Shown: one piece after another, positions 15,124 to 24,431 of the stretch
Layout: each line of letters starts with the position of its first letter
Numbering within the stretch: position 1 is the first letter of the stretch
Assembly: GCA_964590645.1 (NCBI GenBank)
Contig: CAZPYJ010000022.1
Span: 1-64,000 of the forward strand
Reading direction: 5' to 3'
Length of the DNA stretch: 64,000 bases
From: JAGNHN01 sp964590645
GTDB taxonomy: Bacteria; Bacteroidota; Bacteroidia; Bacteroidales; JAGNHN01
Position numbers and translations under genes: made by a program
The notes under the pieces: model-generated
The model's input: the letters and a program-made list of their open reading frames with translations, nothing else
Told to the model about the DNA's origin: nothing
Database searches by the model: none

Positions 15124-17358
15124 ATGCTGAAATACATCAGTCTCCATACCTTCATTATTCTACTCGTCCTTGCACTCCCCTTCAGGGTGGAGGCGCAGAA
15201 AGTCGGATTGGTACTCAGTGGGGGTGGGGCGAAAGGGGCGGCCCATATTGGTGTGCTGAAAGCCCTGGAAGAGGAAGGCATTCCCATTGATTATATTACG
15301 GGAACATCCATCGGTGCCATCATAGGCGGAATGTACGCCTCAGGTTACTCTCCTGAGCAACTGGAAGAGATCATCACTTCGGATCGTTTTACTACCTGGG
15401 TGAAGGGAGAAATTGAAGACGAGTATTTCTTCTATTTCAAACAAGCTGAACCCGACGCATCCTGGATCACCCTTCGATTTCAGGCCGACAGTATTCTTAC
15501 GGCCCGACTTCCTCATAGCCTGGTTTCTCCCGTACAACTTGACTTTGTGCTGATGGAGTTTTTTGCGGCGGCTGCTGCCGGAGCAGATTACGATTTCGAC
15601 AGCCTCTTCATTCCCTTCCGCTGCATTGCCTCGGATATTGCTAATAATAAGGAAGTCGTGCTGCGCAAAGGAGACCTGAGTGCAGCTGTAAGGGCTTCAA
15701 TGACTTTCCCCTTTTACTTTAAGCCCATCCGCATTGACGGTAAACTCCTTCTTGACGGCGGGATGTACAATAACTTTCCCTCCGATGTAATGTATGAAGA
15801 TTTCTTCCCGGATATGATCATTGGCAGCAAGGTGGCATCCAATTATGCTCCCCCCACCGAAGACAATATCCTGAGCCAGGTACAGACGGTGTTTATGACC
15901 AATACAGAGTATTCCGTCATCTGCGATAATGGCGTGCTGATCGAACCCAATCTGGGCCCGGTGAATATCATCGATTTTAGCAAAGCTAAAGAGTTCATCG
16001 ACAGCGGATATGCCGCCACCCAGAGAGAAATTGCAGCCATCCGCAGTTTTCTAACCATCAGCAAACCCAAATCGCAGGTGGAACAGGAAAGAGCAGAATA
16101 CCTTGCCTCATTACCGGAAGTAAGCATCGACTCCATCATCATTCAGGGTCTGAATGACAACCAAAGCCAATACATACGACGCAGTCTCTCAGGCCGGGAC
16201 AATAATGTGTTGAATATAGATGAACTCAGGGAGGAATACTTTAAGTTGATCGCTGACGATAAAATATCAGGCATCTATCCCAGGCTGCGATATAGCGATG
16301 AAAGCGGGCGATATAAGCTGAACCTGGCTATGCGCAAGGCCAACAATATTGCGGTTAGTTTTGGGGGAAGCATAAGCAGCAGTCCTACCAATGAGGCTTT
16401 CCTCGAACTCAAATACAAGTATCTGGGTAAGCAGGCCATCACGGTTGCCACCAGCAGCTACATAGGACGCTTTTATAGCTCGGCCCTGGTCAAAACCCGC
16501 ATCGATTATCCCGGCCGCATCCCATTCTACATTCGGGCCGGCTTTTCAATCGATCAGTTTGATTATTTTAAAACCTCCACCTATTTCTTTGAAGACAAGA
16601 CCCCTTCTTATCTGATCAAAAATGAGAACAATGTCTTTGCCGATCTCGGATGGCCCATCACAAACAAAGACCGGATGGTAATCAGACTGGCCACCGGTTT
16701 TACAAAAGACAACTATTACCAGAATAATTTCTTTACCAGGCTGGATACAGCTGACCGGAGCAGCGTCAGTTTCAATCAGATCGGCCTGCTCTACGAACGG
16801 AGCAATCTGAATCGTAAGCAATATGCCAGCCTCGGGCATTTTTTGAGCGTAGGTGTAATGATCACCCCTGCTAAAGAGGACTATATCCCCGGCTCCACAT
16901 CAAGGCTCCCGGAAGCCCAGGGCATTGAACACGACTGGTTTCGATTCCGGATGCAACTTGAGCATTATTTTCCCCTGGGAAAGGATTATACCCTGGGGGT
17001 ATACGGAGACCTGCTCATTGCCAAATACAGCTTTCTTCAAAACTATACGGCAACAATGTTAAGCAGCCCGGCATTTGAACCCATCCCTGAAAGTATGACG
17101 CGCTTTATGCCTTCATACCGGGCGCATAATTTCGCAGGACTGGGATTGAAGCACATCTTTCATCTGGCCAACAACTTTGACTTCAGGCTGGAATCCTATC
17201 TTTTTCAACCATCCCAGGAAATCAAGAATGCAGATGGAAATCAAGCCGAATATGGGAAGCCTTTCTCCCAACGAAGCACTATCGTAAGCAGCAACCTGGT
17301 GTTCCATTCTCCCATCGGTCCGGTCAGTATCAGTGTAAACCATTACGACCGGCATTAG
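15124..17358 (+). CDS. Patatin-like phospholipase with BamA-like outer-membrane domain
   Basis: The protein has 744 residues. I chose the ATG at 15124 because it begins a proper signal peptide (IILLVLALPFRVEA-QK); an upstream extension overlaps the preceding gene. The patatin domain (about 26-290) has the oxyanion loop LSGGGAKGAAHIG, nucleophile Ser62 in GTSIGA and partner Asp211 in LLDGGMYNN. A short POTRA-like segment follows (SIDSIIIQGLNDNQSQYIRRSL, about 335-400). The C-terminal half is a 16-strand-type beta-barrel ending SISVNHYDRH. This is the PlpD layout, in which the barrel carries the lipase at or through the outer membrane. Substrates are probably phospholipids. Confidence 0.9.
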   Translation: MLKYISLHTFIILLVLALPFRVEAQKVGLVLSGGGAKGAAHIGVLKALEEEGIPIDYITGTSIGAIIGGMYASGYSPEQLEEIITSDRFTTWVKGEIEDEYFFYFKQAEPDASWITLRFQADSILTARLPHSLVSPVQLDFVLMEFFAAAAAGADYDFDSLFIPFRCIASDIANNKEVVLRKGDLSAAVRASMTFPFYFKPIRIDGKLLLDGGMYNNFPSDVMYEDFFPDMIIGSKVASNYAPPTEDNILSQVQTVFMTNTEYSVICDNGVLIEPNLGPVNIIDFSKAKEFIDSGYAATQREIAAIRSFLTISKPKSQVEQERAEYLASLPEVSIDSIIIQGLNDNQSQYIRRSLSGRDNNVLNIDELREEYFKLIADDKISGIYPRLRYSDESGRYKLNLAMRKANNIAVSFGGSISSSPTNEAFLELKYKYLGKQAITVATSSYIGRFYSSALVKTRIDYPGRIPFYIRAGFSIDQFDYFKTSTYFFEDKTPSYLIKNENNVFADLGWPITNKDRMVIRLATGFTKDNYYQNNFFTRLDTADRSSVSFNQIGLLYERSNLNRKQYASLGHFLSVGVMITPAKEDYIPGSTSRLPEAQGIEHDWFRFRMQLEHYFPLGKDYTLGVYGDLLIAKYSFLQNYTATMLSSPAFEPIPESMTRFMPSYRAHNFAGLGLKHIFHLANNFDFRLESYLFQPSQEIKNADGNQAEYGKPFSQRSTIVSSNLVFHSPIGPVSISVNHYDRH

Positions 17359-17427
17359 GATAGCTGGTCATTCATTTTGAACATCGGTTATATCCTCTTC
17401 AACCCTTCAGCAATGCGCTAATATTCC

Positions 17428-17458
17428 TTTGCCCTTCATTGGTATTGTCTTATTTTTG
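17428..17458 (+). promoter_or_regulatory. Promoter of the DUF349 gene
   Basis: TTTG (17428-17431), a 19-base spacer and TATTTTTG (17451-17458) give a full Bacteroidota promoter. It predicts a leader of about 95 bases before the ATG at 17560. Confidence 0.7.
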
Positions 17459-17559
17459 CAATCCCTCAAAAAATGGGAGCAGTCAATACAAAACCACACA
17501 CGATCACCTTGTTTTTTTCAGAACCATCATACTTTCATTAGTAAGACCACTACACAATT

Positions 17560-19878
17560 ATGGAACAGAAGGATCAAGCCCAACCCGCTCAGACGGATAC
17601 CCGGAAAAATGAAATGAATCTGCAAACTCCACCCCAGGAAAATTTGGGAGATGAGCACCCCTCAAACGAAACATCCGAGAAAGTTTCTTCGAAAGAAGCA
17701 CAAGATGAAGTAACTCCCTTAGAGGGAACTCCGGAGGGAGTGCCGGACGAGAAAGCCCCGGCGGAAGAAAGCCCCGAAGAAGTCCCGGTAGAAGAGAGCC
17801 CCAAAGAAGTCCCGGCAGAAGAAAGCCCCGAAGAAGTCCCGGCGGAAGAAAGCCCCGAAGAAGTCCCGGTAGAAGAGAGCCCCAAAGAAGTCCCGGCGGA
17901 AGAGAGCCCCGAAGAAGTTCCGGCAGAAGTGACTCCAGAAGAAGTTCCGGCAGAAGTGACTCCAGAAGAAGTCCCGGCGGAAGTGACTCCAGAAGAAGTT
18001 CCGGCGGATGCTTCAACGGAGAATGAGCTTAACACCGATGAAGCAATGGACGCGGAGAAGAGTGAGAGTGAGAGTGAGGGTGAAGGTGAAGGTGAGGGTG
18101 AGGAGGAAGAGGAAGAGGAAGAGGAAGAGGAAGAGGAAGAGGTGGATGAGGTGGAAGAAACGGAAGAAAAGTACCAAAGCCTGGATCGCACTCAGCTTGC
18201 GGAAGCCCTGGAAGAAGCGCTTCAGGCTGACGACATCAGTAAGGTGAAGCGCAAGGTATCCCTGGTACGGGTCAATTTCCTGAATAAAACCCGTGAATTG
18301 AAGAACGAACGCTTTGAAGCCTTCATCGCAGAGGGTGGAGAAAAGGATAGCTATGATGAGAGTCCGGATGAGTTGGAGCTGAAATTCCAGGCCTTGTTTA
18401 CCCTGTATAAGGAGCGCAAAGCGGCCTGGGCCGGTGAGCAGGAGAAGGTCCGTCAACAAAATCTCGAAGCGAAACAGCATATCCTGGAAGAACTCAAGAA
18501 CCTGATCAATTCAGAGGAATCACTCAAAAAGACCTATGATGAGTTCAAGGCGCTCCAGGAAAAGTGGTCAGGCATAGGAATGGTGCCCCGTACTGAGACC
18601 AACAACCTTTGGCAGAACTACCATTTTCTGGTGGAGAAATTCTTTGATAAGGTTAAGATCAATAAGGAATTACGCGACCTTGACCTAAGGAAGAACCTGG
18701 AAAGCAAGATTGCGCTTTGCGAAAAGGCGGATGAGTTGCTGTTGGAGAATTCAATCGATCGCTCTTTCCGTCTGCTTCAGCAATATCACAGGGAATGGAA
18801 AGAAATTGGTCCGGTTCCGATGGACAAGAAGGATGAAGTTTGGGAGCGTTTCAAGCATACGACCGACTTGATCAACAACCGCCGCCGTGATCATTATGAG
18901 CAGCGTCAGGAGGAATTTGAGAAGAATCTGCTCGCCAAAAACGCCTTGTGTGACCAGGCTGAGGAAGTGGTCTCTGCCGAAATGAACAGCATCAAGGCCT
19001 GGCAGGAACAAACCGACAAGCTGAATGAACTGCTGAAGATATGGAAATCGATTGGGCCTGCTCCCCGCAGCGACAATGACAAAGTATGGCAGCGCTTCCG
19101 GGCATATATGGAAGCTTTCTACACGGCAAAGAAGGAATACTTTGATAAAATCAAAGACGAGCAACTCAATAATTACAATCTGAAGCTCGACTTGTGCGTG
19201 CAGGCTGAGGCGCTGCAAGCTTCAACCGACTGGAAAAATACCAGCAGGGAGCTGATCAATATGCAAAAGCGCTGGAAGGAGATTGGCGCTGTGCCACGCA
19301 AACACTCCGAAAAAATCTGGAAGCGTTTCAGGGCTGCCTGCGATGCCTTCTTCGAAAACAAGGATGCCTACTTCAAGAGCATTCACTCGAATGAGGCTGA
19401 AAACCTGGAAAAGAAGGAAAAACTCATAAAACAGATTGAAGAGCAGGAATATTCGGATGACAAGTCTGCCAATCTGAATCTCTTGAAAAGCCTGCAACGG
19501 GAATGGATGGAGGTCGGGTTTGTGCCTATCAAGGAAAAGGACAGGCTGCAGAAGGCTTTCCGTGATGCCATAGACAAGAAGCTTACAGAGCTCAATATTA
19601 GCTCTGTGGAGATGAGCCGGGTGAATTACCGGGAGAAAATAGACCATCTGAAGGACAAACAAGACGGGGGACGATTGATCTCCAAAGAAAGAATGCATCT
19701 TCAGAACAAGATCAAGGAGCTTCAGGATGAAATTCACCTCTGGGAGAACAACCTTGGTTTTCTGGCTAATTCAAAGAAAGCAGACCTGCTTAAGGAAGAG
19801 TTTGCGCGGAAAATTGAAAAAGCCAAGCAGGATTTAGCCTTGATGGAGGCAAAAGTAAGAATGCTTAAAGAAGCCTGA
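17560..19878 (+). CDS. DUF349 repeat protein with acidic tandem-repeat N-terminus
   Basis: The protein has 772 residues. Residues 1-60 are polar, and 61-152 are about ten copies of the nonapeptide EEVPAEESP and variants. Residues 168-200 are a Glu/Ser/Gly run. From about 205 onward come at least five DUF349 repeats, recognisable by W..IGPVP/W..IG-VPR and WQRFR/WKRFR motifs, predicted as antiparallel coiled coils. DUF349 proteins are common in Bacteroidota and have no settled function; the fold suggests binding or scaffolding. No signal peptide is present, so it is cytoplasmic. The very acidic N-terminus should be disordered. It has its own promoter and terminator. Confidence 0.85.
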   Translation: MEQKDQAQPAQTDTRKNEMNLQTPPQENLGDEHPSNETSEKVSSKEAQDEVTPLEGTPEGVPDEKAPAEESPEEVPVEESPKEVPAEESPEEVPAEESPEEVPVEESPKEVPAEESPEEVPAEVTPEEVPAEVTPEEVPAEVTPEEVPADASTENELNTDEAMDAEKSESESEGEGEGEGEEEEEEEEEEEEEEVDEVEETEEKYQSLDRTQLAEALEEALQADDISKVKRKVSLVRVNFLNKTRELKNERFEAFIAEGGEKDSYDESPDELELKFQALFTLYKERKAAWAGEQEKVRQQNLEAKQHILEELKNLINSEESLKKTYDEFKALQEKWSGIGMVPRTETNNLWQNYHFLVEKFFDKVKINKELRDLDLRKNLESKIALCEKADELLLENSIDRSFRLLQQYHREWKEIGPVPMDKKDEVWERFKHTTDLINNRRRDHYEQRQEEFEKNLLAKNALCDQAEEVVSAEMNSIKAWQEQTDKLNELLKIWKSIGPAPRSDNDKVWQRFRAYMEAFYTAKKEYFDKIKDEQLNNYNLKLDLCVQAEALQASTDWKNTSRELINMQKRWKEIGAVPRKHSEKIWKRFRAACDAFFENKDAYFKSIHSNEAENLEKKEKLIKQIEEQEYSDDKSANLNLLKSLQREWMEVGFVPIKEKDRLQKAFRDAIDKKLTELNISSVEMSRVNYREKIDHLKDKQDGGRLISKERMHLQNKIKELQDEIHLWENNLGFLANSKKADLLKEEFARKIEKAKQDLALMEAKVRMLKEA
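17740..18018. repeat. 27-bp coding tandem repeat with 81-bp higher-order unit
   Basis: The DNA encodes about ten nonapeptides of EEVPAEESP type. A 56-base stretch beginning at 17761 recurs exactly at 17842, an 81-base shift, showing that blocks of three units were duplicated as one. The last units switch to EVTPEEVPA, homogenised among themselves. All unit lengths are multiples of 3, so copy-number change would keep the frame. Long antisense frames here are a by-product of this composition. Confidence 0.9.
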
Positions 19879-19903
19879 TCAAGGCGGTTTTATGCTGAAA
19901 CCA

Positions 19904-19940
19904 AACCGGCAGGGTGCAGATGCGCTTTGCCGGTTTTTTT
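19904..19940 (+). terminator. Rho-independent terminator of the DUF349 gene
   Basis: AACCGGCA (19904-19911) pairs perfectly with TGCCGGTT (19928-19935), followed by a T run to 19940, 25 bases after the stop codon. Confidence 0.9.
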
Positions 19941-19946
19941 CAGCAT

Positions 19947-19972
19947 AAAAAAAAGGCGGCTTTGCAGCCGCC
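19947..19972 (-). terminator. Rho-independent terminator of the cold-shock gene
   Basis: Read on the minus strand, GGCGGCT-GCAA-AGCCGCC (19972 to 19955) is a perfect 7-bp stem with a 4-base loop, followed by eight T (19954 to 19947). It lies 34 bases beyond the cold-shock stop codon. Confidence 0.9.
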
Positions 19973-20006
19973 CTTTCAAGATCATTATGCGTATTTGCGC
20001 GCCAGC

Positions 20007-20201
20007 TTAGTCAGCCAGCTTCACATTCACTGCATTCAAACCCTTTCTTCCTTCTTCCAAATCGAAGGTTACCTCGGCGTCATCCGAGACTTTGTCGATT
20101 AAACCTGTGGCGTGTACGAAGTACTCCTTGCCTGATTCGTCTTCTCTAATGAAACCATAACCTTTGGTTTCATTGTAAAATTTTACTGTTCCTTTGTTCA
20201 T
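20007..20201 (-). CDS. Cold-shock domain protein
   Basis: This is a 64-residue single cold-shock domain. RNP1 is seen as GYGFI and RNP2 as YFVHA, with the family start GTVKFYN. Such proteins bind single-stranded RNA or DNA and act as RNA chaperones in the cytoplasm. The acidic loop DDAEVTFDLEEGRKG is typical. A near-consensus -7 box (CATCTTTG on the minus strand, 20235 to 20228) lies 27 bases upstream, so the leader is short; a long regulatory leader like that of E. coli cspA is not evident. It has its own terminator. Confidence 0.93.
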   Translation of the reverse strand: MNKGTVKFYNETKGYGFIREDESGKEYFVHATGLIDKVSDDAEVTFDLEEGRKGLNAVNVKLAD

Positions 20202-20272
20202 TCTTAATTAAATTGAAAAACGTCCGGCAAAGATGTAAATAATATTTGTAATCATCTAATTATCTGGAAATT

Positions 20273-22873
20273 TTATTTGTTTTCTATGGATTCTACCCTG
20301 ATCTTTCCTTCACGCATAGCCAGACGTAATGTCACTCCTGCCTGAATGTCGCCCTTTAAGAGGCTGACGGACAGTAAATTAACTAACTCCTTCTGGATTA
20401 ATCTTTTGAGCGGCCGGGCGCCGAATTGAGGATCAAAACCTTTTGTGGCCAGATAATCCACCACTTCCTGATTATAAGATAGCTGAATGCTTCTTTCCTC
20501 CATAAGTTGTTTGAACTGTTGAAGTTGCAACACCACAATCTCTCTGGTTTCTTCCCGAGTGAGGGGCGTAAACATAATTACCTCGTCAATTCTATTCAGG
20601 AATTCAGGCCGAATCGTTTTGCGCATCAACTGGAATACATCCCCGCGCAGGTTTTCAAAAGCCTGAGCATCCATCTTTTCCCCCAACATTTCAGTGCGTT
20701 CCCGGATGAGTTCGGAACCCAGGTTTGAGGTCATAATGACGATGCTGTTTCTGAAATCCGCCAGTCGCCCTTTGTTGTCGGTCAGGCGGCCATCCTCCAG
20801 CACCTGCAATAGAATATTGAAGACATCCGGATGGGCCTTTTCTATTTCATCCAACAACACAACGCTGTATGGTTTCCTTCTGACTTTCTCTGTAAGTTGT
20901 CCGCCTTCATCATAGCCAACATATCCCGGTGGGGCGCCGATCAGGCGGGATACCGTATGGCGTTCCTGGTATTCCGACATATCGATCCGAACCATTGCAT
21001 TTTCATCATTAAAGAGATATTCTGCCAGGGCTTTGGCCAGCTCCGTCTTGCCTACCCCGGTGGTTCCCAGGAATATGAAAGAACCCACAGGCCGCTTCTG
21101 GTCTTGTAGCCCGGCCCTGCTTCGGCGGATGGCCTCTGCCAGGGCTGTGATGGCCTCATCTTGTCCAACTACCCTTTTATGCAGTTCATCTTCAAGATGG
21201 AGTAATTTCTCTCTTTCACTTTCCAGCATACGGTTCACCGGGATGCCTGTCCAGCGGGCCACGATCTCCGCAATTTCTTCTGCGCCCACTTCCTCTTTGA
21301 TCATCATCCCGCCTGCCTGCTTTTTCTCCAGGCGCTGTTGCGCTTCAGCCAGGGCACTTTGCGCCTGCGTTATCTTTCCATAGCGCAACTCGGCCACCAT
21401 ACCGTAATCGCCTTCTCTTTCTGCTTTATCCGCCTCATATTTGGCATCTTCAATGCTTTTCTTCTGCTTTTGAATCTCCTCCACCAGGCTTTTTTCGGCC
21501 TGCCACTGCGCGCGCAGGCTGCTTCTTTTTTCCTCCAGATCGGCCAGTTCTCTTTGGATCGCTTCCAGCTTTTCTTTGTCTTTCTCCCGCTTGATGGCTT
21601 CCCTTTCAATCTCGAGCTGGCGGATGCGGCGCTCCACTTCATCGATCTCTTCGGGTACGGAATTGATTTCCAGTTTCAACCTGGCTGCCGCCTCGTCGAT
21701 CAGGTCAATGGCCTTGTCGGGAAGAAAACGATCTGTGATATAGCGCTTTGAGAGATCCACTGCAGAAATAATGGCCTCATCGCGGATCCTCACCTGATGG
21801 TGGGTTTCGTATCTTTCTTTGAGACCGCGCAGAATGGAGATGGCGTCGGCCGTATCAGGTTCGTCCACCACGACGGTCTGGAAACGCCTTTCCAGGGCTT
21901 TATCCTTCTCAAAATACTTTTGATACTCCTTAAGTGTCGTGGCGCCTATGGCCCGTAGTTCGCCCCGGGCCAGGGCAGGCTTCAGGATATTGGCGGCGTC
22001 CATTGCCCCTTCCGAGGCACCCGCACCTACCAGGGTATGGATCTCATCGATGAACAGAATAATTTCTCCGTCGCTGCCAATGACTTCCTTCACCACTCCT
22101 TTCAATCGTTCTTCAAATTCCCCTTTGTATTTGGCACCGGCAATCAGGGAGCCCATATCGAGGGAATAGATTTGCTTGCTTTTCAGATTTTCTGGGACAT
22201 CTCCATTGATAATACGGTGTGCCAGGCCCTCGGCGATGGCTGTTTTACCCGTTCCCGGCTCACCGATGAGGATAGGGTTGTTCTTGGTACGGCGGCTCAG
22301 GATTTGCAGCAGCCTCCGGATTTCGTCTTCCCGGCCAATGACCGGATCCAGTTTTCCTTCCCGTGCCAGATTATTCAGGTTCCGTGCATAGCGATTGAGT
22401 GCATCGTAGCTATCCTCGGCAGAAGGGGAGTTGACGCTCCGTCCCTGCCGCATTTCAAGAATGGCCTGCATTAGCGCTTTGGATGACAGCCCGGCATCGC
22501 GGAGCAAATCCCCTATGGCATCCTTGGCCTCGCTCAGGGCCAGCAGCAGGTGCTCAAGGCTGACATAATCATCCTTGAAGGAAGAGAGATATGCCTGGGC
22601 TTTTTGGAGCGTAGCATTCAGATCCCGGGAAAGATAAGGTTCTCCACCGCTCACCCGGGGATAGCTGGAAAGCTGCCGCTCCAGGGCATTTTGGAGGCTT
22701 TCCGGTCTCACTTCCAGCTTGCCGAGAAGTCCACTCAGGAGGCGTTCGTCTGCCTCCCATATCCCGCTTAATAAATGGCCGTTTTCCAAAGCCTGGTTTC
22801 CAAGACCTTGTGCAATCTGTTGTGCTTTTTGCAGGGCTTCCTGCGATTTCAATGTATATTGGTTCAGATTCAT
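20273..22873 (-). CDS. clpB: ATP-dependent disaggregase ClpB
   Basis: This is an 866-residue Hsp100 chaperone. It has an N-terminal Clp repeat domain (about 1-145), a first AAA+ module with Walker A GEPGTGKTAIAEG, and a coiled-coil middle domain rich in Glu/Lys/Arg (about 405-525) that separates ClpB from ClpA or ClpC. The second AAA+ module has Walker A GTTGVGKTELAK. ClpB pulls proteins out of aggregates together with DnaK. Three consecutive start candidates exist (TTG 22879, ATG 22876, ATG 22873). I use the last because MNLNQYTLKSQEA matches the usual N-terminus. No TAnnTTTG box and no CIRCE element is seen upstream, so heat control must use another signal. Confidence 0.96.
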   Translation of the reverse strand: MNLNQYTLKSQEALQKAQQIAQGLGNQALENGHLLSGIWEADERLLSGLLGKLEVRPESLQNALERQLSSYPRVSGGEPYLSRDLNATLQKAQAYLSSFKDDYVSLEHLLLALSEAKDAIGDLLRDAGLSSKALMQAILEMRQGRSVNSPSAEDSYDALNRYARNLNNLAREGKLDPVIGREDEIRRLLQILSRRTKNNPILIGEPGTGKTAIAEGLAHRIINGDVPENLKSKQIYSLDMGSLIAGAKYKGEFEERLKGVVKEVIGSDGEIILFIDEIHTLVGAGASEGAMDAANILKPALARGELRAIGATTLKEYQKYFEKDKALERRFQTVVVDEPDTADAISILRGLKERYETHHQVRIRDEAIISAVDLSKRYITDRFLPDKAIDLIDEAAARLKLEINSVPEEIDEVERRIRQLEIEREAIKREKDKEKLEAIQRELADLEEKRSSLRAQWQAEKSLVEEIQKQKKSIEDAKYEADKAEREGDYGMVAELRYGKITQAQSALAEAQQRLEKKQAGGMMIKEEVGAEEIAEIVARWTGIPVNRMLESEREKLLHLEDELHKRVVGQDEAITALAEAIRRSRAGLQDQKRPVGSFIFLGTTGVGKTELAKALAEYLFNDENAMVRIDMSEYQERHTVSRLIGAPPGYVGYDEGGQLTEKVRRKPYSVVLLDEIEKAHPDVFNILLQVLEDGRLTDNKGRLADFRNSIVIMTSNLGSELIRERTEMLGEKMDAQAFENLRGDVFQLMRKTIRPEFLNRIDEVIMFTPLTREETREIVVLQLQQFKQLMEERSIQLSYNQEVVDYLATKGFDPQFGARPLKRLIQKELVNLLSVSLLKGDIQAGVTLRLAMREGKIRVESIENK

Positions 22874-23020
22874 CATCAATTCTTTTCGCTCTGGTGATCA
22901 AAGAGTCTGCCGCGTCATATTTTGCTGTTATTTAAGACATTATGACTGAAAATTATAAATAGATGTGTCAGAATTTCAGATTTTATGCAAGTGCATACAA
23001 CAAACTGTGAGAGTTTAAGA

Positions 23021-23047
23021 CCTGTATCCTTCGCCGTAAGGATCAGG
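23021..23047. repeat. Inverted repeat upstream of clpB
   Basis: CCTGTATCCTT (23021-23031) and AAGGATCAGG (23038-23047) form a 10-bp stem with one bulged base around CGCCGT. It lies between the terminator downstream of tRNA-Met and the clpB gene, about 150 bases before the clpB start. It lacks a T run on either side, so it is not an ordinary terminator. The rest of 22874-23102 shows nothing I can name. Confidence 0.5.
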
Positions 23048-23102
23048 TACATCGCTGCAGTGCCGGTAGCCGTGGTTTGAGTATGTGTGCCCTGCGGCCC
23101 AT

Positions 23103-23125
23103 AAAAAAAGCCCCAAAAAGGGGCT
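23103..23125 (-). terminator. Rho-independent terminator after tRNA-Met
   Basis: On the minus strand, AGCCCC-TTTTT-GGGGCT is a perfect 6-bp hairpin followed by a run of T (23109 to 23103). It starts 10 bases after the tRNA 3' end. Confidence 0.88.
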
Positions 23126-23135
23126 GATTCTTTCG

Positions 23136-23209
23136 TGGCGAGAGAGGGAATTGAACCCTCGACCTCCGGGTTATGAATCCGACGCTCTAACCACCTGAGC
23201 TATCTCGCC
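23136..23209 (-). tRNA. tRNA-Met (CAT), elongator type
   Basis: This is a complete 74-base cloverleaf on the minus strand. The acceptor stem is GGCGAGA/TCTCGCC with discriminator A, the D stem GCTC/GAGC, and the anticodon loop TTCATAA (CAT). The T arm is GAGGG-TTCAATT-CCCTC. CCA is not encoded. The first pair is G-C, so this is not the initiator, which has a mismatch there. An Ile tRNA with modified CAT anticodon is less likely given the body sequence. The pair next to the anticodon loop (A31-C39) is a mismatch. Confidence 0.93.
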
Positions 23210-23222
23210 GAAAAGAGGATTG

Positions 23223-23230
23223 CAAAGGTA
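23223..23230 (-). promoter_or_regulatory. -7 promoter box for tRNA-Met
   Basis: TACCTTTG on the minus strand matches TAnnTTTG and lies 13 bases upstream of the mature tRNA 5' end. It sits between the tRNA and the end of the saccharopine-dehydrogenase-like gene. Confidence 0.55.
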
Positions 23231-23261
23231 AAAGAATTTTTCAATGTCCATACCAGGCTGT

Positions 23262-24431
23262 TTAACTTCCGCATTCCCCTGTGCTCCAATCTTCCTCTTT
23301 TTCCACACTGATGCGGTAGTCGATGCCCCGCTTGCGCTGGTCCTCCAGCATAAAATGGCGCCATTCCTGCCGCATCCCCAGCTTTTCAGGTACGATGATG
23401 CCGGACTCTTTCAACTGGCCGCTCAACAGTAAACGCAAGGCAGCTGTGGCAGCGTAGCCTGTTGTGCGCGCCATTGAATGGATGCCGCTTTCCCTGTCGT
23501 AGGCATCATACAGGGCTGCGGCAAAAATCACCCTCTGATGTTCCCGCAGGCCGCGGGCCATCACCCGCATCACCGTAAAGTCTTCCTCGCCCGGCCGTAG
23601 TTCCCAGTGGCGGAATAAGAGGGCAGAGGTGAGTTCCAGGGGGATGATCTCCTGATTGCCTACCCACACTGCTTCCCTGCCGAACAAACCGGTATCCCTG
23701 AACAGCTTCATCAGGGCGGCGTGGCCGGGATAGCGCAGGGTTTTCTCACGCATCTCCTCAGCCTGGATGCTGTGCGTCAGGGTGCGCAAGCCGTCGCTTA
23801 AAAAGGCCTCTAATGTCCCGATGCCCGGGAAGTCGATGGTCTCTAATCCCGACAGGGCTTCTCGCTTCACCTTTTTCCCACCTTCAATCAGATAGACGGG
23901 GCGGGTGTATTCCTCAATGACATCTGCGGGGGAGAAGCCGGCCTTATATTCGAATGGGAGCTTGCGCTCACGGGGCAGTCCGCCCACCATTATTTCCAGC
24001 TCTGTAATGTGATCCATTTCTGAAGCTGCCCAACCCGCCAACAGATGGCTCATCCCCGGGGCAACCCCCATATCCACGATGGCGGTTACGCCCTTGCCCC
24101 GAGCCAGTTCGTTCAGCACAAGCGGGTCTTCCGGTGCAAAGCTGATGTCAACCATAGTATGTCCCGCCTCGATGCCGGACTTCAACAAGCCAAAGCCCAA
24201 ACTTCCCGGCAGGGCATTAATAAGGATTCCTTGTCCATCCAGCGTCTTTTGCAATACAACCTCATCGGTGGCATCGGCCTGGAAACATTCCAGGCGGGGA
24301 TGCGAAGCCAGGCTGTCCAAGCGGGTGGCATCTCTTTCATAAACCTTCACGAGCAGGTCTTCGTCCTGCAGGAGGTCTTTCACAATGGCGGCACCTATCC
24401 GGCCGCATCCGAGGATTTTGATTGTTTTCAT
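23262..24431 (-). CDS. Saccharopine dehydrogenase family oxidoreductase
   Basis: This 389-residue protein has an N-terminal Rossmann fold, KILGCGRIGAAIVKDLL (nucleotide-binding GxGxxG), and a saccharopine-dehydrogenase C-terminal domain with the segment VDMGVAPGMSHLLAG. Related enzymes (lysine 6-dehydrogenase, saccharopine or carboxynorspermidine dehydrogenases) act on amino acids or polyamines with NAD(P). The exact substrate cannot be read from the sequence. The ATG at 24431 overlaps the stop of the upstream EamA gene by 4 bases (ATGA), so the two are translationally coupled. An amino-acid-related exporter would fit that pairing. Confidence 0.82.
   Translation of the reverse strand: MKTIKILGCGRIGAAIVKDLLQDEDLLVKVYERDATRLDSLASHPRLECFQADATDEVVLQKTLDGQGILINALPGSLGFGLLKSGIEAGHTMVDISFAPEDPLVLNELARGKGVTAIVDMGVAPGMSHLLAGWAASEMDHITELEIMVGGLPRERKLPFEYKAGFSPADVIEEYTRPVYLIEGGKKVKREALSGLETIDFPGIGTLEAFLSDGLRTLTHSIQAEEMREKTLRYPGHAALMKLFRDTGLFGREAVWVGNQEIIPLELTSALLFRHWELRPGEEDFTVMRVMARGLREHQRVIFAAALYDAYDRESGIHSMARTTGYAATAALRLLLSGQLKESGIIVPEKLGMRQEWRHFMLEDQRKRGIDYRISVEKEEDWSTGECGS

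Noticed and set aside
17558..18191. Two long antisense reading frames rich in Leu/Pro/Glu or Ser/Gly opposite the DUF349 gene
   Set aside because: They are by-products of the 27-bp repeat and the GAA/GAG-rich run on the coding strand; no start context or recognisable domain.
22874..23102. A CIRCE-type heat-shock operator before clpB
   Set aside because: I searched for TTAGCACTC..GAGTGCTAA and found no match.
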